This document shows, piece by piece, positions 1-9,578 of a stretch of 64,000 nt of DNA. A program made the position numbers and the translations under genes. Location of the stretch: contig JABLUY010000178.1 of the NCBI GenBank assembly GCA_013306675.1, forward strand, positions 17,866 to 81,865, written 5' to 3'. Positions within the stretch are counted from its first letter, which is position 1. Every line of letters begins with the position of its first letter. The notes under the pieces are model-generated. The model saw only the letters and a list, made by a program, of their open reading frames with translations. It was not told the DNA's origin and searched no databases. Source of the DNA: Thraustochytrium sp. TN22 (Eukaryota; Sar; Bigyra; Thraustochytrida; Thraustochytriidae).

Positions 1-710
1 CGCATCCTGTTGGCCGCGGCTTGCATGCCATGGTTCTTGGCCCAGAACTTCTCGGTCTGCGTGAGCCCGAGCACGAACAGGAAACGGACGGGACCATGGA
101 CGTCGTCAAGGGTCTGACCCCAGGGCTTGTCAACAGGGTTCTCGGCGGGCGCGTAGAAGAAGTGACGAGTGGTCTGCTCCTCGGGGTTCGGGAGCTGGTC
201 CAGCATGGGCTCGACTGCGATGAGCATGCGCTGGTACGGCTCGACGGGCGGCATGGGCTCCTCGATCTTGTCGGAGCAAACCTTGAGCAGCATCCGGACG
301 GGGTACGTGGGCACCATGATCTCATCATCGTCCTCGTCCACGTCCTCTGCGGCGTCGGTGCGCAGGCGGAAGACCAGCTCATAGCCGTGCCTGCGCTTGT
401 CGCGCGAGATGCCCTGCGCCTTCTCCTGCAGCAGCACCAGGTTGGAAAAGCCCACGGTCGCGTAGATGAGCTCGCCCTTTCCGCGCATGACCATGACGCC
501 GACTGTGCAGGTGACGCCATCCACGGTGTACTCTTGAAACTCCTCGCCCAGCGGGTACTCCTTGATGATCTCAAAGTTCTCCTCGTAGAAGCGCACCACC
601 GTGGACGCAAACCGCCAGTCCGTCGCGTTCATGGTCTGCTCTAGCGTCGCCACGCTGTGGCCCGTCTTGCGCGCGTGCTCCGCGCTCTCCTGCGACTGCG
701 CGCAGCCCAT
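1..710 (-). CDS. Suppressor-of-fused-like domain protein (3' end outside window)
   Basis: Open reading frame from an ATG at 710 running leftward off the window edge, about 236 codons visible without a stop. The protein starts MGCAQSQE, which fits an N-myristoylation signal (Gly2, Ser6) with a palmitoylatable Cys3, so membrane anchoring is likely. The body resembles the Suppressor of fused (SUFU) fold: a segment with a short IYATVGFSNL strand, then KRRHGYELVFRLR, an acidic loop, and a later PVRFLFVLGLTQTEKFWA strand-helix that matches the family's TFLQIVGV region. In animals SUFU restrains Gli factors in Hedgehog signalling. In protists and bacteria the domain occurs alone with unknown role, so no pathway is inferred. 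The domain call is from recognised motif order, not from a search. Confidence 0.7.
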   Translation of the reverse strand, partial: MGCAQSQESAEHARKTGHSVATLEQTMNATDWRFASTVVRFYEENFEIIKEYPLGEEFQEYTVDGVTCTVGVMVMRGKGELIYATVGFSNLVLLQEKAQGISRDKRRHGYELVFRLRTDAAEDVDEDDDEIMVPTYPVRMLLKVCSDKIEEPMPPVEPYQRMLIAVEPMLDQLPNPEEQTTRHFFYAPAENPVDKPWGQTLDDVHGPVRFLFVLGLTQTEKFWAKNHGMQAAANRM

Positions 711-1500
711 GGTGCCCGGCGAGCGACGCTAGCACGACAACACGCTGCGCCACGCTACGCCACGCCACGCCACGCCGCTCCACGCCACGCCACGCCACGC
801 CACGCCACGCCAGCCACGCCAGCCACGCCACGACGAGACCTCGATGCAACTTGGGCCTCGATCCCAGGGAGTCGATCGACCGCGATTGACAGTACGGGTA
901 CTGTTGCCTCCCCTCGCCGCCTCCGACGCCTCGCCTCGCCTCGCCTCGCCGCGCGTGCGCCGCCCGCTCTGCCAGGGACTGCCACTGAGGGAGTGCACGC
1001 GCTCCGAGCAGCACGCACGGCCCGGCCGGGCAGTGCCTCTGCGCGGCGCGAGGCGAGGCGAGGCGAGGCGAGGCGAGGCGAGGCGAGGCGGGGCGAAGCG
1101 AGGCGAGGCGAGGCGGGCGTCGCAGTCTCCTCGCTCGCAGCGCAGACGCCGCCTCCAGGGCTCGTCTCGCGTCGCCTCACCTCGCCTCGCTCGCGGCGCC
1201 GCACAGGACAGCACGCCCAGCTCCGAGGCGCGGGAGCCCCGCAGGCTGCTCCCCCGGCTTGTGTGCAAGCGAAGCATCGACGCAATCAAGGTCCACTGGG
1301 AGGCTAGGTCTTTGAGCCGCGTGTGCGTGGCTGCGACGCAGCATTTGGCAAGGCGCAGGAGCGCACAGGAGCGCCGCCACCGCAAGAGCGCGCAGTGGTG
1401 CTCATCTTACAGCCAAGATCCGAGCACTTCTCTCTCTCTCTCTCCGCTCAGTTACTACCTCTAGCTCTAGCTAGCTGTCACTGGAGCTGCTACCTCCTCG
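711..1500. repeat. Low-complexity upstream region with 5-bp repeats
   Basis: Region upstream of the SUFU-like gene. It holds a CACGC/CCACG pentamer tract at about 741-831, a short CCTCG tract at about 930-951 and an AGGCG tract at about 1047-1114. The CCTCG and AGGCG tracts are reverse complements and could pair. Long open frames here are by-products of the 5-bp period. A CT-rich run at 1428-1445 and CTAG-rich sequence at 1457-1475 follow. No gene is supported. Confidence 0.7.
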
Positions 1501-3465
1501 TCCCGAGCAGCACTCGCCGTTGATCGCAGCCTCGCGCTGCTCGCAGGCCCCGATCGGAGGGCGGTTTGAGAATCAAGACCATCTCTGGCCGCCCCAGCCT
1601 GATGCAAACACGATCTTGAAAGTCGGCCACGGCCCGCGGCAGTGACCCTCCCGGGCCTTCACTGCAGTGCGACCACGACAAAGTTGCGCACGAGCTCCCT
1701 CGGCCAGCCGGGCAGGCTGCGGACCAATTTTTTGATAGCGGGTGAGGAGAGGACGAGGTGGACGACCGTGACGGTGACTCGAAGGGAGTCGCACTCCGAC
1801 TCGGACCTGGGCTCGTACGGGCCGGCCTTTGCATTGCAAGTTGAACGTGAAGCTGCGCCGCAGCCTGCAAGAGCGCAGCAGGCCGGTGCGCCGCGGGAGG
1901 GGGCCGCCGCGGCGGCCGCGCCGCGCCGCGCCGCCCGCTCGGCCGCGATCGCGAGCGGAGCGGCGAAGAGCCAGACTGCCCGCGGCGCGCGCAGCGACCA
2001 CGAAGACGACAGGCAGCTCCCGCGGCCTCACTCACCACCACTGGCACAGCAGCCACTGGCAGCCGGCCAGCCAGAGGCAGCAGCGCGGCCGCAGCTGGCC
2101 GCGCGGCGCCGCCGATGGCGAGTCGCGGACGCCCCGGGCCGCCGCGGCGCCGCCCGCCAGGTCGGCGTGGGTTGGCAGCAGCACGCGCGCAGCTGCGGCG
2201 CAGCGCTCCTGAGCGCGTGCCGCAGCGCGGCTCGGGAGGCCCGCAGGAGGGCGTCGCCCCGGTTGGGTGTGCGAGCGCACCCGGTGTGCGGCAGTGCGCG
2301 GACCCGGAGAGGAGAGGCCCCGGGCCGGGCATGACCGTCCACTGGAGGAGTTGAGTCACGGTTGAAAAGGGCGAGGCGGGGGAGCGTCCCCGCGCTGTGC
2401 GCGCCGGGCTGCGCGCCGGCCACGCGCTGGCCGAGGCCCGGGTCGGTGGCGCCGCGTGGCGCCCCGCCGGCGGCTGGTCGAGCAAGCTCGTTTTGATCGT
2501 GCCGGTTTTGGTGTGCTTCATGCCAGGGCGAGTTCTTGCGCAATGACATTTGCGGGCAAAGCTTCTCCAAGGTGCTCTCGAACTTCTTCGGGTTGGGCGA
2601 CACCATCATCAGCAGCGGGTTCCTGTATATTTTCATTCATGAAGGCAGGCCTGAAGCAGACGCGCAACATGGCGACTTTGCAGACGTCAGATTCTGGGAG
2701 GCTGGAGCGCCAGTCGCGCAAGAACCTGAAACTTTCGGCACTGACGATCGGGACCACCTTTGTGATGATTCGCTCGTGCCCGTCGTTCACCAAATCAAGG
2801 GCGGGGTGCCGGCCGCATGCTCGATTTCACCGGTGGCATCGTGGTTGCTCTCGTCCAGGCTGTAGCAATGCTTGCTCTGACGGCGTCTGCGTGGCTGCCG
2901 AGCAAGTAATCTAGCTTGCTATTGAGGAGCATTCATCGACGCAGCCGCGTCAGGAGCAGTCACAGCTCGCACTCGAGGCGGGACGAGCACGAACCATCAA
3001 ATGGCGGCCCGCCCAGGCCCTCTTCGCGCACCGAGGCGAGCAAGCCCAATCGAGCCAGTGCCAAGGGGTGTGCCCTCATCGCGAAAGCATCGCGAAAGTA
3101 GTTGATCGATTCTTGCCTTGATCGATTCTTGCCGAGCGCGTCCCCTGCAAGCCAGGGACGCTGGTCGAGCCGCGGGCGCCATCGTTTGATGGTAACAACG
3201 GGTTGAATCCGCACTGCGTCTGCATGGGTGTCGGAAGCATCTGCGGCTAAGACCTGCTTCTCTACGTTCATGACATCATAGCATCCAACATCCAGTTTTC
3301 GTGGCCTGATGCGAGTTCAGTCTCGCTTTTCGTAGAAATCTTCTGGTTGCCAATGGGGCCTGGACATGCCTTGTGCGTACATTGATTGTAGGCTGGAGCA
3401 TGACCGTCGGCGCCGCATATGGCCCAGTCGGCCTGATGTGTCAGTGTCTTTCCGTGCTTGCTTGC
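1501..3465. other. Gene-poor stretch, no supported gene
   Basis: No frame shows a recognisable domain. The part at 2500-2900 is less GC-rich than its surroundings and has short competing frames on both strands (for example minus 2518-2793 and plus 2536-2865) with non-repetitive composition, so a decayed or spliced gene is possible but unproven. A segment at about 2283-2480 is related to one at about 5220-5372. Sequence at 3300-3465 is the 3' flank of the alpha-galactosidase gene. Confidence 0.5.
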
Positions 3466-4770
3466 TTAGCTTTCCATCACTTCGAGTGCGCTTGTCTCCT
3501 GCTCGGCCTTGGAAAAGTAGAGCTTAAGGAGGACAGCGTCACGCCCGCTAACGCCGATCGTGAAGGACTCCCCGTCATGCTCGAGATCGATGGCTTCCTG
3601 AGTATTCACGTCGATCGCCTTGACCAGACGACGCCCCTTTGGCACGCGGAGGTTGCGAAAGAGCACGCGCATGAACTCCAGACCTTGCCACGGCGCGCCG
3701 TCGTTGAGCACCATCACAGCATAGGCGCCGTCGGAAAGAGGCTTTACCCAGGCCTGCATGGGCATCTCGGTAAAGCCCATCCTCTGCTGCACCATTCGGC
3801 CAGGGTGGCCGGCCCAGTCCTGGTTGATGGCAATAGCGAGCTTATTTGAGAGGAGCGGCCACACCACCGCGTTGGTGCGCTCATCTGAAACGTTGTGGCC
3901 CATGATGAGCGGCGAGCTCGTGATAACCCAGGCGAAAAAGTGTGCGCGACTCTCCGAGTAGCCATTCAGGTTGCCAACCTGCATCATGTCTGGGTACGCC
4001 CAGCAGCCAGGCCGCGAGAGCGGGTCATCGCCGAGGTAGGGAATCATCGCCTGCAGACTCTCCCAGGTGAAACGAAAGAGCTTGAGGAGATCGCCATTGA
4101 TGCGATACATGTGGAATGGGCAGTCGCCAGGCCCTTTCTGCGTCGGGCGGCGATTGTTGCTTTCAATCATAATCTTGTTTGCCGGGTTTCCGAGCTCTTC
4201 GTACCAAATGGACATGTTCTTGAACCTGCTGCAGCCGTCGACTTTCACCGAGTCGAACTTGTGCTTGATGATGAAGTCGGCGTCGCCTTTGTAGTGCGTT
4301 CTGCCCGGCCAGAGATCATCAAGCTCCTTGCAAATGCAAGAGTTCATGTACCACCCCGCGGTGAGTCCGAGCTGGTGAATTTCGCTCACCATGGCGCCGA
4401 CATCCGGGAAGAGCTTCTCGTTGACGATGGGGTCGCCGCCCTTGGTGTGGTAGCTGCCCTTGTAGCCGGCGCCACACTTTTGCCAGTTGTCGTCCACGCC
4501 CACGTCTGTATAGCCCAGGTCCGCAAAGGAGATGCCCTCCCCGTTCGCGGAGATGCGGCCATCTGGCCCGCGCTTGGCGGCGATGGCCCGCGCGGCGTCT
4601 AGAACGATCTCCTGCGAAATGAAAGGGCCCATCTGGTTCCACGTGCGCCAGCCCATGGGCGGCGTGGACGCAATTCCATCATGGTCTGCGCCCTGCACGA
4701 GGCTCGTGGAGGCCTGCAGCGCAAGGTGGACCGCCAAGCTCAAGACCACGAACCTGGACGTCCGCCGCAT
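3466..4770 (-). CDS. Alpha-galactosidase, glycoside hydrolase family 27
   Basis: 434 residues from ATG 4770. Hydrolyses terminal alpha-linked galactose from oligosaccharides or glycolipids with retention of configuration. An N-terminal signal peptide (basic MRRTSR then a hydrophobic core up to about residue 27) indicates secretion or lysosome/vacuole delivery. The catalytic barrel begins with the family signature TPPMGWRTWN. The nucleophile is the Asp of SVKVDGC (about residue 178) and the acid/base is the Asp of AYPDMMQVGN (about residue 261). SSPLIMGHNVS and AINQDWAG further down are also typical. The C-terminal part is a short beta domain. Length matches eukaryotic GH27 enzymes. Some family members prefer alpha-N-acetylgalactosamine, and substrate cannot be settled here. 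Confidence 0.93.
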   Translation of the reverse strand: MRRTSRFVVLSLAVHLALQASTSLVQGADHDGIASTPPMGWRTWNQMGPFISQEIVLDAARAIAAKRGPDGRISANGEGISFADLGYTDVGVDDNWQKCGAGYKGSYHTKGGDPIVNEKLFPDVGAMVSEIHQLGLTAGWYMNSCICKELDDLWPGRTHYKGDADFIIKHKFDSVKVDGCSRFKNMSIWYEELGNPANKIMIESNNRRPTQKGPGDCPFHMYRINGDLLKLFRFTWESLQAMIPYLGDDPLSRPGCWAYPDMMQVGNLNGYSESRAHFFAWVITSSPLIMGHNVSDERTNAVVWPLLSNKLAIAINQDWAGHPGRMVQQRMGFTEMPMQAWVKPLSDGAYAVMVLNDGAPWQGLEFMRVLFRNLRVPKGRRLVKAIDVNTQEAIDLEHDGESFTIGVSGRDAVLLKLYFSKAEQETSALEVMES

Positions 4771-5670
4771 CTGGTGGCAGTGAGGACCGACCGCCTGGCG
4801 TACGCTACTGTGATCCCGGGTGCCGCCGTCCAGTCTTGTGGACCTGCTCGCCCCCGCTGCCCGCGCCGCGTCGGCTCAGGCCAGCTCAGGCTCGATGGCA
4901 GTTTAGCGCGAAGCCGAAGCTTCGCACGCGATGATCCGCGTCCGGCCCGGGGTCCGCCTTCGAAAGATCTGCTGCGCAACGCATTTTCCTTTTTTAAATT
5001 AAAACGCGCTTCCGCCGGATGAGGTCCCGTCTCGACCAAACCGCCACGACGAGTAAGCTAGCTACTGGCTAGGCCGAAGAGAGAACGGCGGGCTGCGCAG
5101 GTGGTGCAAACCTATTCGTAGTAGCTGGCCATGGCAGATCGTGCCTGCGCGAGGGCTCGGCCACCATCGTGACCACTGAGCCAGGGTGTGTGCGCGCAAG
5201 GTATGCGCGCGCGCAGCAGGTGTGTGCCAGTGCGCGGACCCGGAGAGCGTCCCGCGGTCACAACTACACGGGCGGGAGGGCCGGGCCCGGGAGGGCGGCC
5301 ACGGCCGAGGCCCGGCCGAGGCCCGGGTCGGAGGCGCCGCGGGCGCCTGCCGGCGGCTGGTCGAGGCGGCGACGCGAGGCGACCTGGACGCACTGTATGT
5401 AGGGCTAGACCGCTACGGCCGCGAAGTATCTTGCGGTGCCAGTCACGGAGCTGGCCATTGGCCATGGCGTGGAACCGGGAAGACGCAAGCGTCCGAGCAG
5501 GCCAGGCGGCCAGGCGCCGTCGGGAACCGGGGCGTCCCGGTCGAGCTCTCGGACCCGGCCGCGCTGGTGGCGGCAGGACTGCAGTCGCAGCACTGCAGTG
5601 GCAGAGCGTGAATTCATCGAAGCGAGCGGTCACGGAGAGCGAGAGCGAGCGAGAAGGACTGGCCGGCAGC
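4771..5670. other. Divergent intergenic region with a dispersed-repeat copy
   Basis: Separates the alpha-galactosidase (leftward) from the SDR gene (rightward), so it should contain both promoters. About 5220-5372 is a diverged copy of 2283-2480. Just after it one plus-strand frame reads LVEAATRGDLDAL, reminiscent of the first helix of an ankyrin repeat, but it is too short to annotate. A CTAG-rich patch lies at about 5055-5075. Confidence 0.5.
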
Positions 5671-6696
5671 ATGTGGAGGTCCGTCGTGGTGGTGGGCGGC
5701 GGCGGCTGCGTGGGGCGCGCCGTGGTGGACGAGCTCGTGCAGGGCCGAAAGGCCGCACGCGTGGTGGCGACGAGCCGCAGCGGGCAGGTCAAGGGCCTTC
5801 CGCAGGGCGTGGAGGGCGTCCAGGTGGACTCGGCCGCACTGGACATGGTGGACGGCGCCCCGGAAGACCTGGCTGACCTCCTGCAGGAGGTGCAGGCGGA
5901 CCTCATGTTTTGCTGCGTCGGATTCCCGCGGTACCACAAGCGCGTGTGGGGGCCTGGCTGGACCGCGGTCGCGGACCGCCTGGTGCAGGCCTGCCGCGCG
6001 ACCAAGGTGCCACTCATCTTCATGGATAACCTGTACGGCTTCGGCGCCCCGGGCATGCAGCGAATGCCTCTCAAGTCCACGGACACGGAGCTGCTGCCGG
6101 GCGGCGAGGAGTCCAAGCCGCACATCCGCGCGGCCGTGGACCGCAAGCTGCTCGCGGCGAGCGAAGCCGGCGACATCAAGGTCGCTCTCGTGCGGTCCAC
6201 GGACTTTTATGGCCCGCGAACCACGGCCAGCGCCCTCGGCATGGTCTGGGACGATGCGGTACAAGGCAAGCGCGTGTCCTTCGTGGGCGACCCGACGAAA
6301 GTTCACGCACAGGCGTACGTCCCGGATATTGCCCGCGCGCTCGTGCTAATCGCAGGGAACCCGGACACCTGGGGCCGCGCATGGCACGTGCCACCCACCC
6401 AGCCGGACAGGACCATGCTCGACTGGTTGCGTGTCATCTTACGTGCCAACGAGCTGCCGGACGACCACCTCCGCTACATGTGCTTGGACGGCTTTCTCAT
6501 CAAGATGCTGTCGCTCTTCATGGAGCCCGTCGATGGCCTCAAGGAGATGCTCTTCATGTGGCACGCCGATTACACCGTCGACAGCTCCGACTTCGCCGCC
6601 CGCTTCCCAGACTTTCACCCCACGCCGGAGGCCGACGCCGTGCGCGCCACCAATGCCTGGTATCGCGCCAAGCACGGTCTCCCTCCTCTCGCCTGA
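5671..6696 (+). CDS. NAD(P)-dependent epimerase/dehydratase-like (extended SDR) protein
   Basis: 341 residues. I chose ATG 5671 because the Rossmann fold starts immediately (MWRSVVVVGGGGCVGRAVV, glycine motif GGGGCVG). The longer upstream frame is proline/arginine low complexity. The protein continues with a DLMFCCVG strand, a NLYGFG segment where nucleotide-sugar epimerases often have NVYG-like sequence, VRSTDFYGP and a QAYVPDIARAL segment like the F-x-y-V-x-D-v-a-r signature of extended SDRs. The classic YxxxK pair is not obvious, so it may be an atypical SDR that binds NAD(P) with altered chemistry. Substrate is unknown. No signal or transit peptide is visible, so it is probably cytosolic. 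Confidence 0.8.
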   Translation: MWRSVVVVGGGGCVGRAVVDELVQGRKAARVVATSRSGQVKGLPQGVEGVQVDSAALDMVDGAPEDLADLLQEVQADLMFCCVGFPRYHKRVWGPGWTAVADRLVQACRATKVPLIFMDNLYGFGAPGMQRMPLKSTDTELLPGGEESKPHIRAAVDRKLLAASEAGDIKVALVRSTDFYGPRTTASALGMVWDDAVQGKRVSFVGDPTKVHAQAYVPDIARALVLIAGNPDTWGRAWHVPPTQPDRTMLDWLRVILRANELPDDHLRYMCLDGFLIKMLSLFMEPVDGLKEMLFMWHADYTVDSSDFAARFPDFHPTPEADAVRATNAWYRAKHGLPPLA

Positions 6697-7320
6697 CTTG
6701 CTCACTCCTTTGATCTTGGCGCCATCCACACCGTCCGTCGACTGACTCGAGATACGTAGTTGGCTTGAAAAAATAGCTTCGACGGAATACAGATTGATGT
6801 CTTGGCGTCGGCCGACCGCACAATGTCATCGTCCTCCTTTTCGTCGCTACATGCCGCCACTTCCGCGCAACTCGCCAATCGCCTGCCAGCAATGCCCGTG
6901 GCAGCTCACTCCTCAAGCCGACGGTGCCTCGGACTCGGGGAAGAAAAAAACGCCGGCAGCTTCACCTTGGGCTCACAGGGCAGCTACGCAGCAGGTCCTC
7001 CTCGTCCTCCTCGTCCCGGTCCTCCTCCGCGGCGTCCTCACAGTCGGGCTCCGAGTCCTCCTTCGCCTCGCACGACGGCGTGGGCAGCCTCAACTTGAAA
7101 GCCCCTCCAAGTCAAAACGGTTTCGCGCGGGGCAACCGCCACGCAACGGCGGCGGCGGCCGGGCGGCGCGGCGCGGCCGCGACGGCGACGGGCAGGGCGG
7201 GACGCGCGCGCGCGCGCGGCGGCGGCTGGCGCGCGGCTCCGGCGGCGGCGGCGGCCGCGGGCAAGCCGGCGCGGCCTGCGCAGGCCGCCGGCGCGGCCGG
7301 CGAGCAACTTCTTTTCGGCC
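6697..7320. other. Leader region of the Myb gene, GC-repeat rich
   Basis: Between the SDR stop and the Myb start. The first 200 bases are unremarkable 3' flank. From about 7010 it turns into CTCCTCGTC-type and then GGCGGC/GCGCGC low complexity (about 7140-7290), which creates long arginine/alanine frames on both strands. No gene is supported. It probably holds promoter and 5' leader. Confidence 0.5.
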
Positions 7321-9363
7321 ATGCCGGCGCCGCGCGCGCGGCCGCGGCGGCGCGGCGGCGAGCCCGGCGGCGCGCCCGCCCCCGCGGCGCGCGAGGAGGC
7401 CCAGGGCGACGACGCGGCGGCACTGGCTGGCGCGGAGGCCTCCGCGGGCGCGGACGCGCCGGCGCAGCTGCACGCCGACCACACCGAGGCGCACGACGAC
7501 GCGCCGCGCGGCGACGGCGACGGTACCGGGGTCCCGGAGGCGGAGGGAAAAATCAACCAGGCGCAGCTGGACGAGCACGAGGACATGCTCCGTGCTCACG
7601 CGCAGCACGAACTGGCCCATGAGCAAGCGCACGCGCATGAAGATCATGCGCATGCGCATGCGCTCGCGCACGGCCAGGAGGACGGCTTGGGCGCGTTGAA
7701 CCACGGCGGGCCTCCGTCGATTGCTTCGATAACACCATCGACGGCGACGCAGCAGCAGCAGCAGACGCAGCAGACGACGCAGCAGACGCAGCGACAAGAA
7801 GGAGAGGCGACGGGCCTCGATGACGATGCAGCTGAAGCGGAGACCGTGCCGGCGGCGCCTCAAGACATGGACTCGGACCAAGAGGGGGTAGACGAGGAGG
7901 ACGAGGACGAGGACGGGGACGAGGAAGGGGGCGCGCCGTGGGACTCGGTGGAAGAACAGATTCTACGCACGGCCGTCACCGCGTACAAGGGAACCGCGTG
8001 GGACCAAGTTGCACGATTCTTGCCGAACCGGTCCGCCGAGGAGTGCCAACGGCAGTGGAACCGCCTCTTCACGGCGACGGCGCCGACCAAGGGATCCTGG
8101 ACACCCGAGGAGGACCGCAAGCTGAAGCAGGTGGTGGCCATGCACGGCGCGCAGCACTGGTCGAGCATTATTTCCTCCTATTTCTCGAACAGGAGCGGCA
8201 AACAATGCCGCGAACGTTGGCGAAACCACCTCGACCCGCGGCTGAAGCGCGGCCCGTGGACCGAGGAGGAGGAGCGCATCTTGATGGAGGCGCGCAAGAC
8301 AGCTGGCAATCGCTGGTCCCAGATCGCCAAGATGCTCCCCGGGCGTAGCGACAATGACGTCAAGAACCACTGGTACGCCTCGCAGCGACGCCTGAAGACT
8401 CGCATGCAGCTGGTCAACATCGTCTACGCGCAGCAGACCGGCGACGAAACGAGCACTTCCGCGGACAAGCGCGCCCGTGCGCCGGGCGAGGATGGGATGG
8501 GCGTCGAGGACACCAAGCGACAGCGTCTGGGCGGTGACGAGGACGAGCAGGGCACGCTCTCGCGAGGCCCGCCGTCGTCGGCCCTGGATGTATTCACGGA
8601 TGGTGGTGTGGGGGCGACGGCAACGTCGGCAACGTCTACCACGTCTACAGCAGGAGCAGCGGCAGGGGCCGGCGACGGCGAGCACAGCGCGGAGGCGAGC
8701 GGCGAGGACGTGGCGTCGACGGCCAAGTGGGACCCCAAAGAGGGCGCCATGCTCATGGAGCTCGTGCAAAAGCTCGGCACGGACTGGAACAGCATCGCGC
8801 GGCAGATGCCGCGGCGGTCCGCGCTGCAGTGCGCGCAGCACTGGGACAACGTGCTCAACCCAAACATGATCAAAGGCCGCGGCTCGTGGTCGCCAACCGA
8901 GGACCAGAAGCTGCGCGAGCTCGTACTCAAGCACGGCGCGGGCAAGTGGTCAATCCAGATTGCGCCGCACCTGCCAGGCCGCGCCGGAAAGCAATGCCGC
9001 GAGCGTTGGTACAACGCGCTGCAACCCGACTTGCGCCGCGGCGACTGGACTCGCGAGGAGGAGGACCTCTTTGAGCAGCTTCACAACAACCATGGGAACC
9101 AATGGGCGAACATCGCACGAAAGCTGCCTGGGCGCAGCGCCAACGACGTGAAAAACCACTACTACGCGTCCATGCGTCGCCGCAACCGCCACGCCAAGAA
9201 GATGGCCAAGACTGGCGGCCGCGACGTCTCACTCGCGCCCCGCGCCCCCTTGGGTGTCCTTCAGAGCGGCTCGGCCTCGTCCCAGGCGCCGCCGCCACCA
9301 CCGCCACCGCCGCCGCCACCGCATTCGGCGTCCTCGACTCAAAATCCCCATGCCATGGAATGA
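7321..9363 (+). CDS. Six-repeat Myb DNA-binding protein (two tandem 3R-Myb units)
   Basis: 680 residues from ATG 7321. A low-complexity N-terminus (Ala/Pro/Arg, His-Glu-Ala, poly-Gln about 140-157, acidic run about 180-200) is followed by two blocks of three SANT/Myb repeats. Block one covers about residues 207-358: WDSVEEQIL, KGSWTPEED, KRGPWTEEEE. Block two covers about 469-620: KWDPKEGAM, GRGSWSPTED, RRGDWTREEE. Each third repeat ends with the NDVKNHxYAS recognition-helix signature, and each second repeat with GKQCRERW, as in R1R2R3 Myb proteins. The C-terminus is proline-rich. 3R-Myb proteins bind DNA and often control cell-cycle genes, so nuclear location and transcription control are inferred. 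Carrying the whole R1R2R3 set twice is unusual. Confidence 0.9.
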   Translation: MPAPRARPRRRGGEPGGAPAPAAREEAQGDDAAALAGAEASAGADAPAQLHADHTEAHDDAPRGDGDGTGVPEAEGKINQAQLDEHEDMLRAHAQHELAHEQAHAHEDHAHAHALAHGQEDGLGALNHGGPPSIASITPSTATQQQQQTQQTTQQTQRQEGEATGLDDDAAEAETVPAAPQDMDSDQEGVDEEDEDEDGDEEGGAPWDSVEEQILRTAVTAYKGTAWDQVARFLPNRSAEECQRQWNRLFTATAPTKGSWTPEEDRKLKQVVAMHGAQHWSSIISSYFSNRSGKQCRERWRNHLDPRLKRGPWTEEEERILMEARKTAGNRWSQIAKMLPGRSDNDVKNHWYASQRRLKTRMQLVNIVYAQQTGDETSTSADKRARAPGEDGMGVEDTKRQRLGGDEDEQGTLSRGPPSSALDVFTDGGVGATATSATSTTSTAGAAAGAGDGEHSAEASGEDVASTAKWDPKEGAMLMELVQKLGTDWNSIARQMPRRSALQCAQHWDNVLNPNMIKGRGSWSPTEDQKLRELVLKHGAGKWSIQIAPHLPGRAGKQCRERWYNALQPDLRRGDWTREEEDLFEQLHNNHGNQWANIARKLPGRSANDVKNHYYASMRRRNRHAKKMAKTGGRDVSLAPRAPLGVLQSGSASSQAPPPPPPPPPPPHSASSTQNPHAME

Positions 9364-9578
9364 GGGGAGGAGGGGTGGGCACGCCTCCGTAAAGGATTGA
9401 TTGCAGTTGCAGTGGAGAGAAAAACAAGTAAAAAAGCCCAGGTATGAAAATGATCAAGGCATGAGCAACAGCAACGAGTCGATACGGTGAGGGGCGGGGG
9501 GCGGGGGGGGGCGGCACGAACAAGCAACCGTCCGTGCGGTACGCTCGACAACTTGCGCGTAGGTGGCGGCCGTGCAGA

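Noticed and set aside
657-1464. Long arginine/alanine-rich open frames on both strands
   Set aside because: Produced by 5-bp repeats, which lack stops in most frames. No domain and no plausible codon signature.
1490-2521. 343-codon minus-strand open frame
   Set aside because: Composition is Pro/Arg/Ala low complexity with no motif; start lies in a different, lower-GC context. Considered noise of GC-rich DNA.
2518-2865. Opposing short frames with less biased composition
   Set aside because: Neither strand gives a recognisable domain or convincing splice sites; left as a possible remnant.
5186-5611. Possible ankyrin repeat (LVEAATRGDLDAL) upstream of the SDR gene
   Set aside because: Only half of one repeat, no second helix or further repeats, and inside a dispersed-repeat copy.
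7038-7881. Long frames opposite the Myb N-terminus
   Set aside because: Mirror image of GGC/GCC-rich and poly-Gln coding sequence, with no domains.
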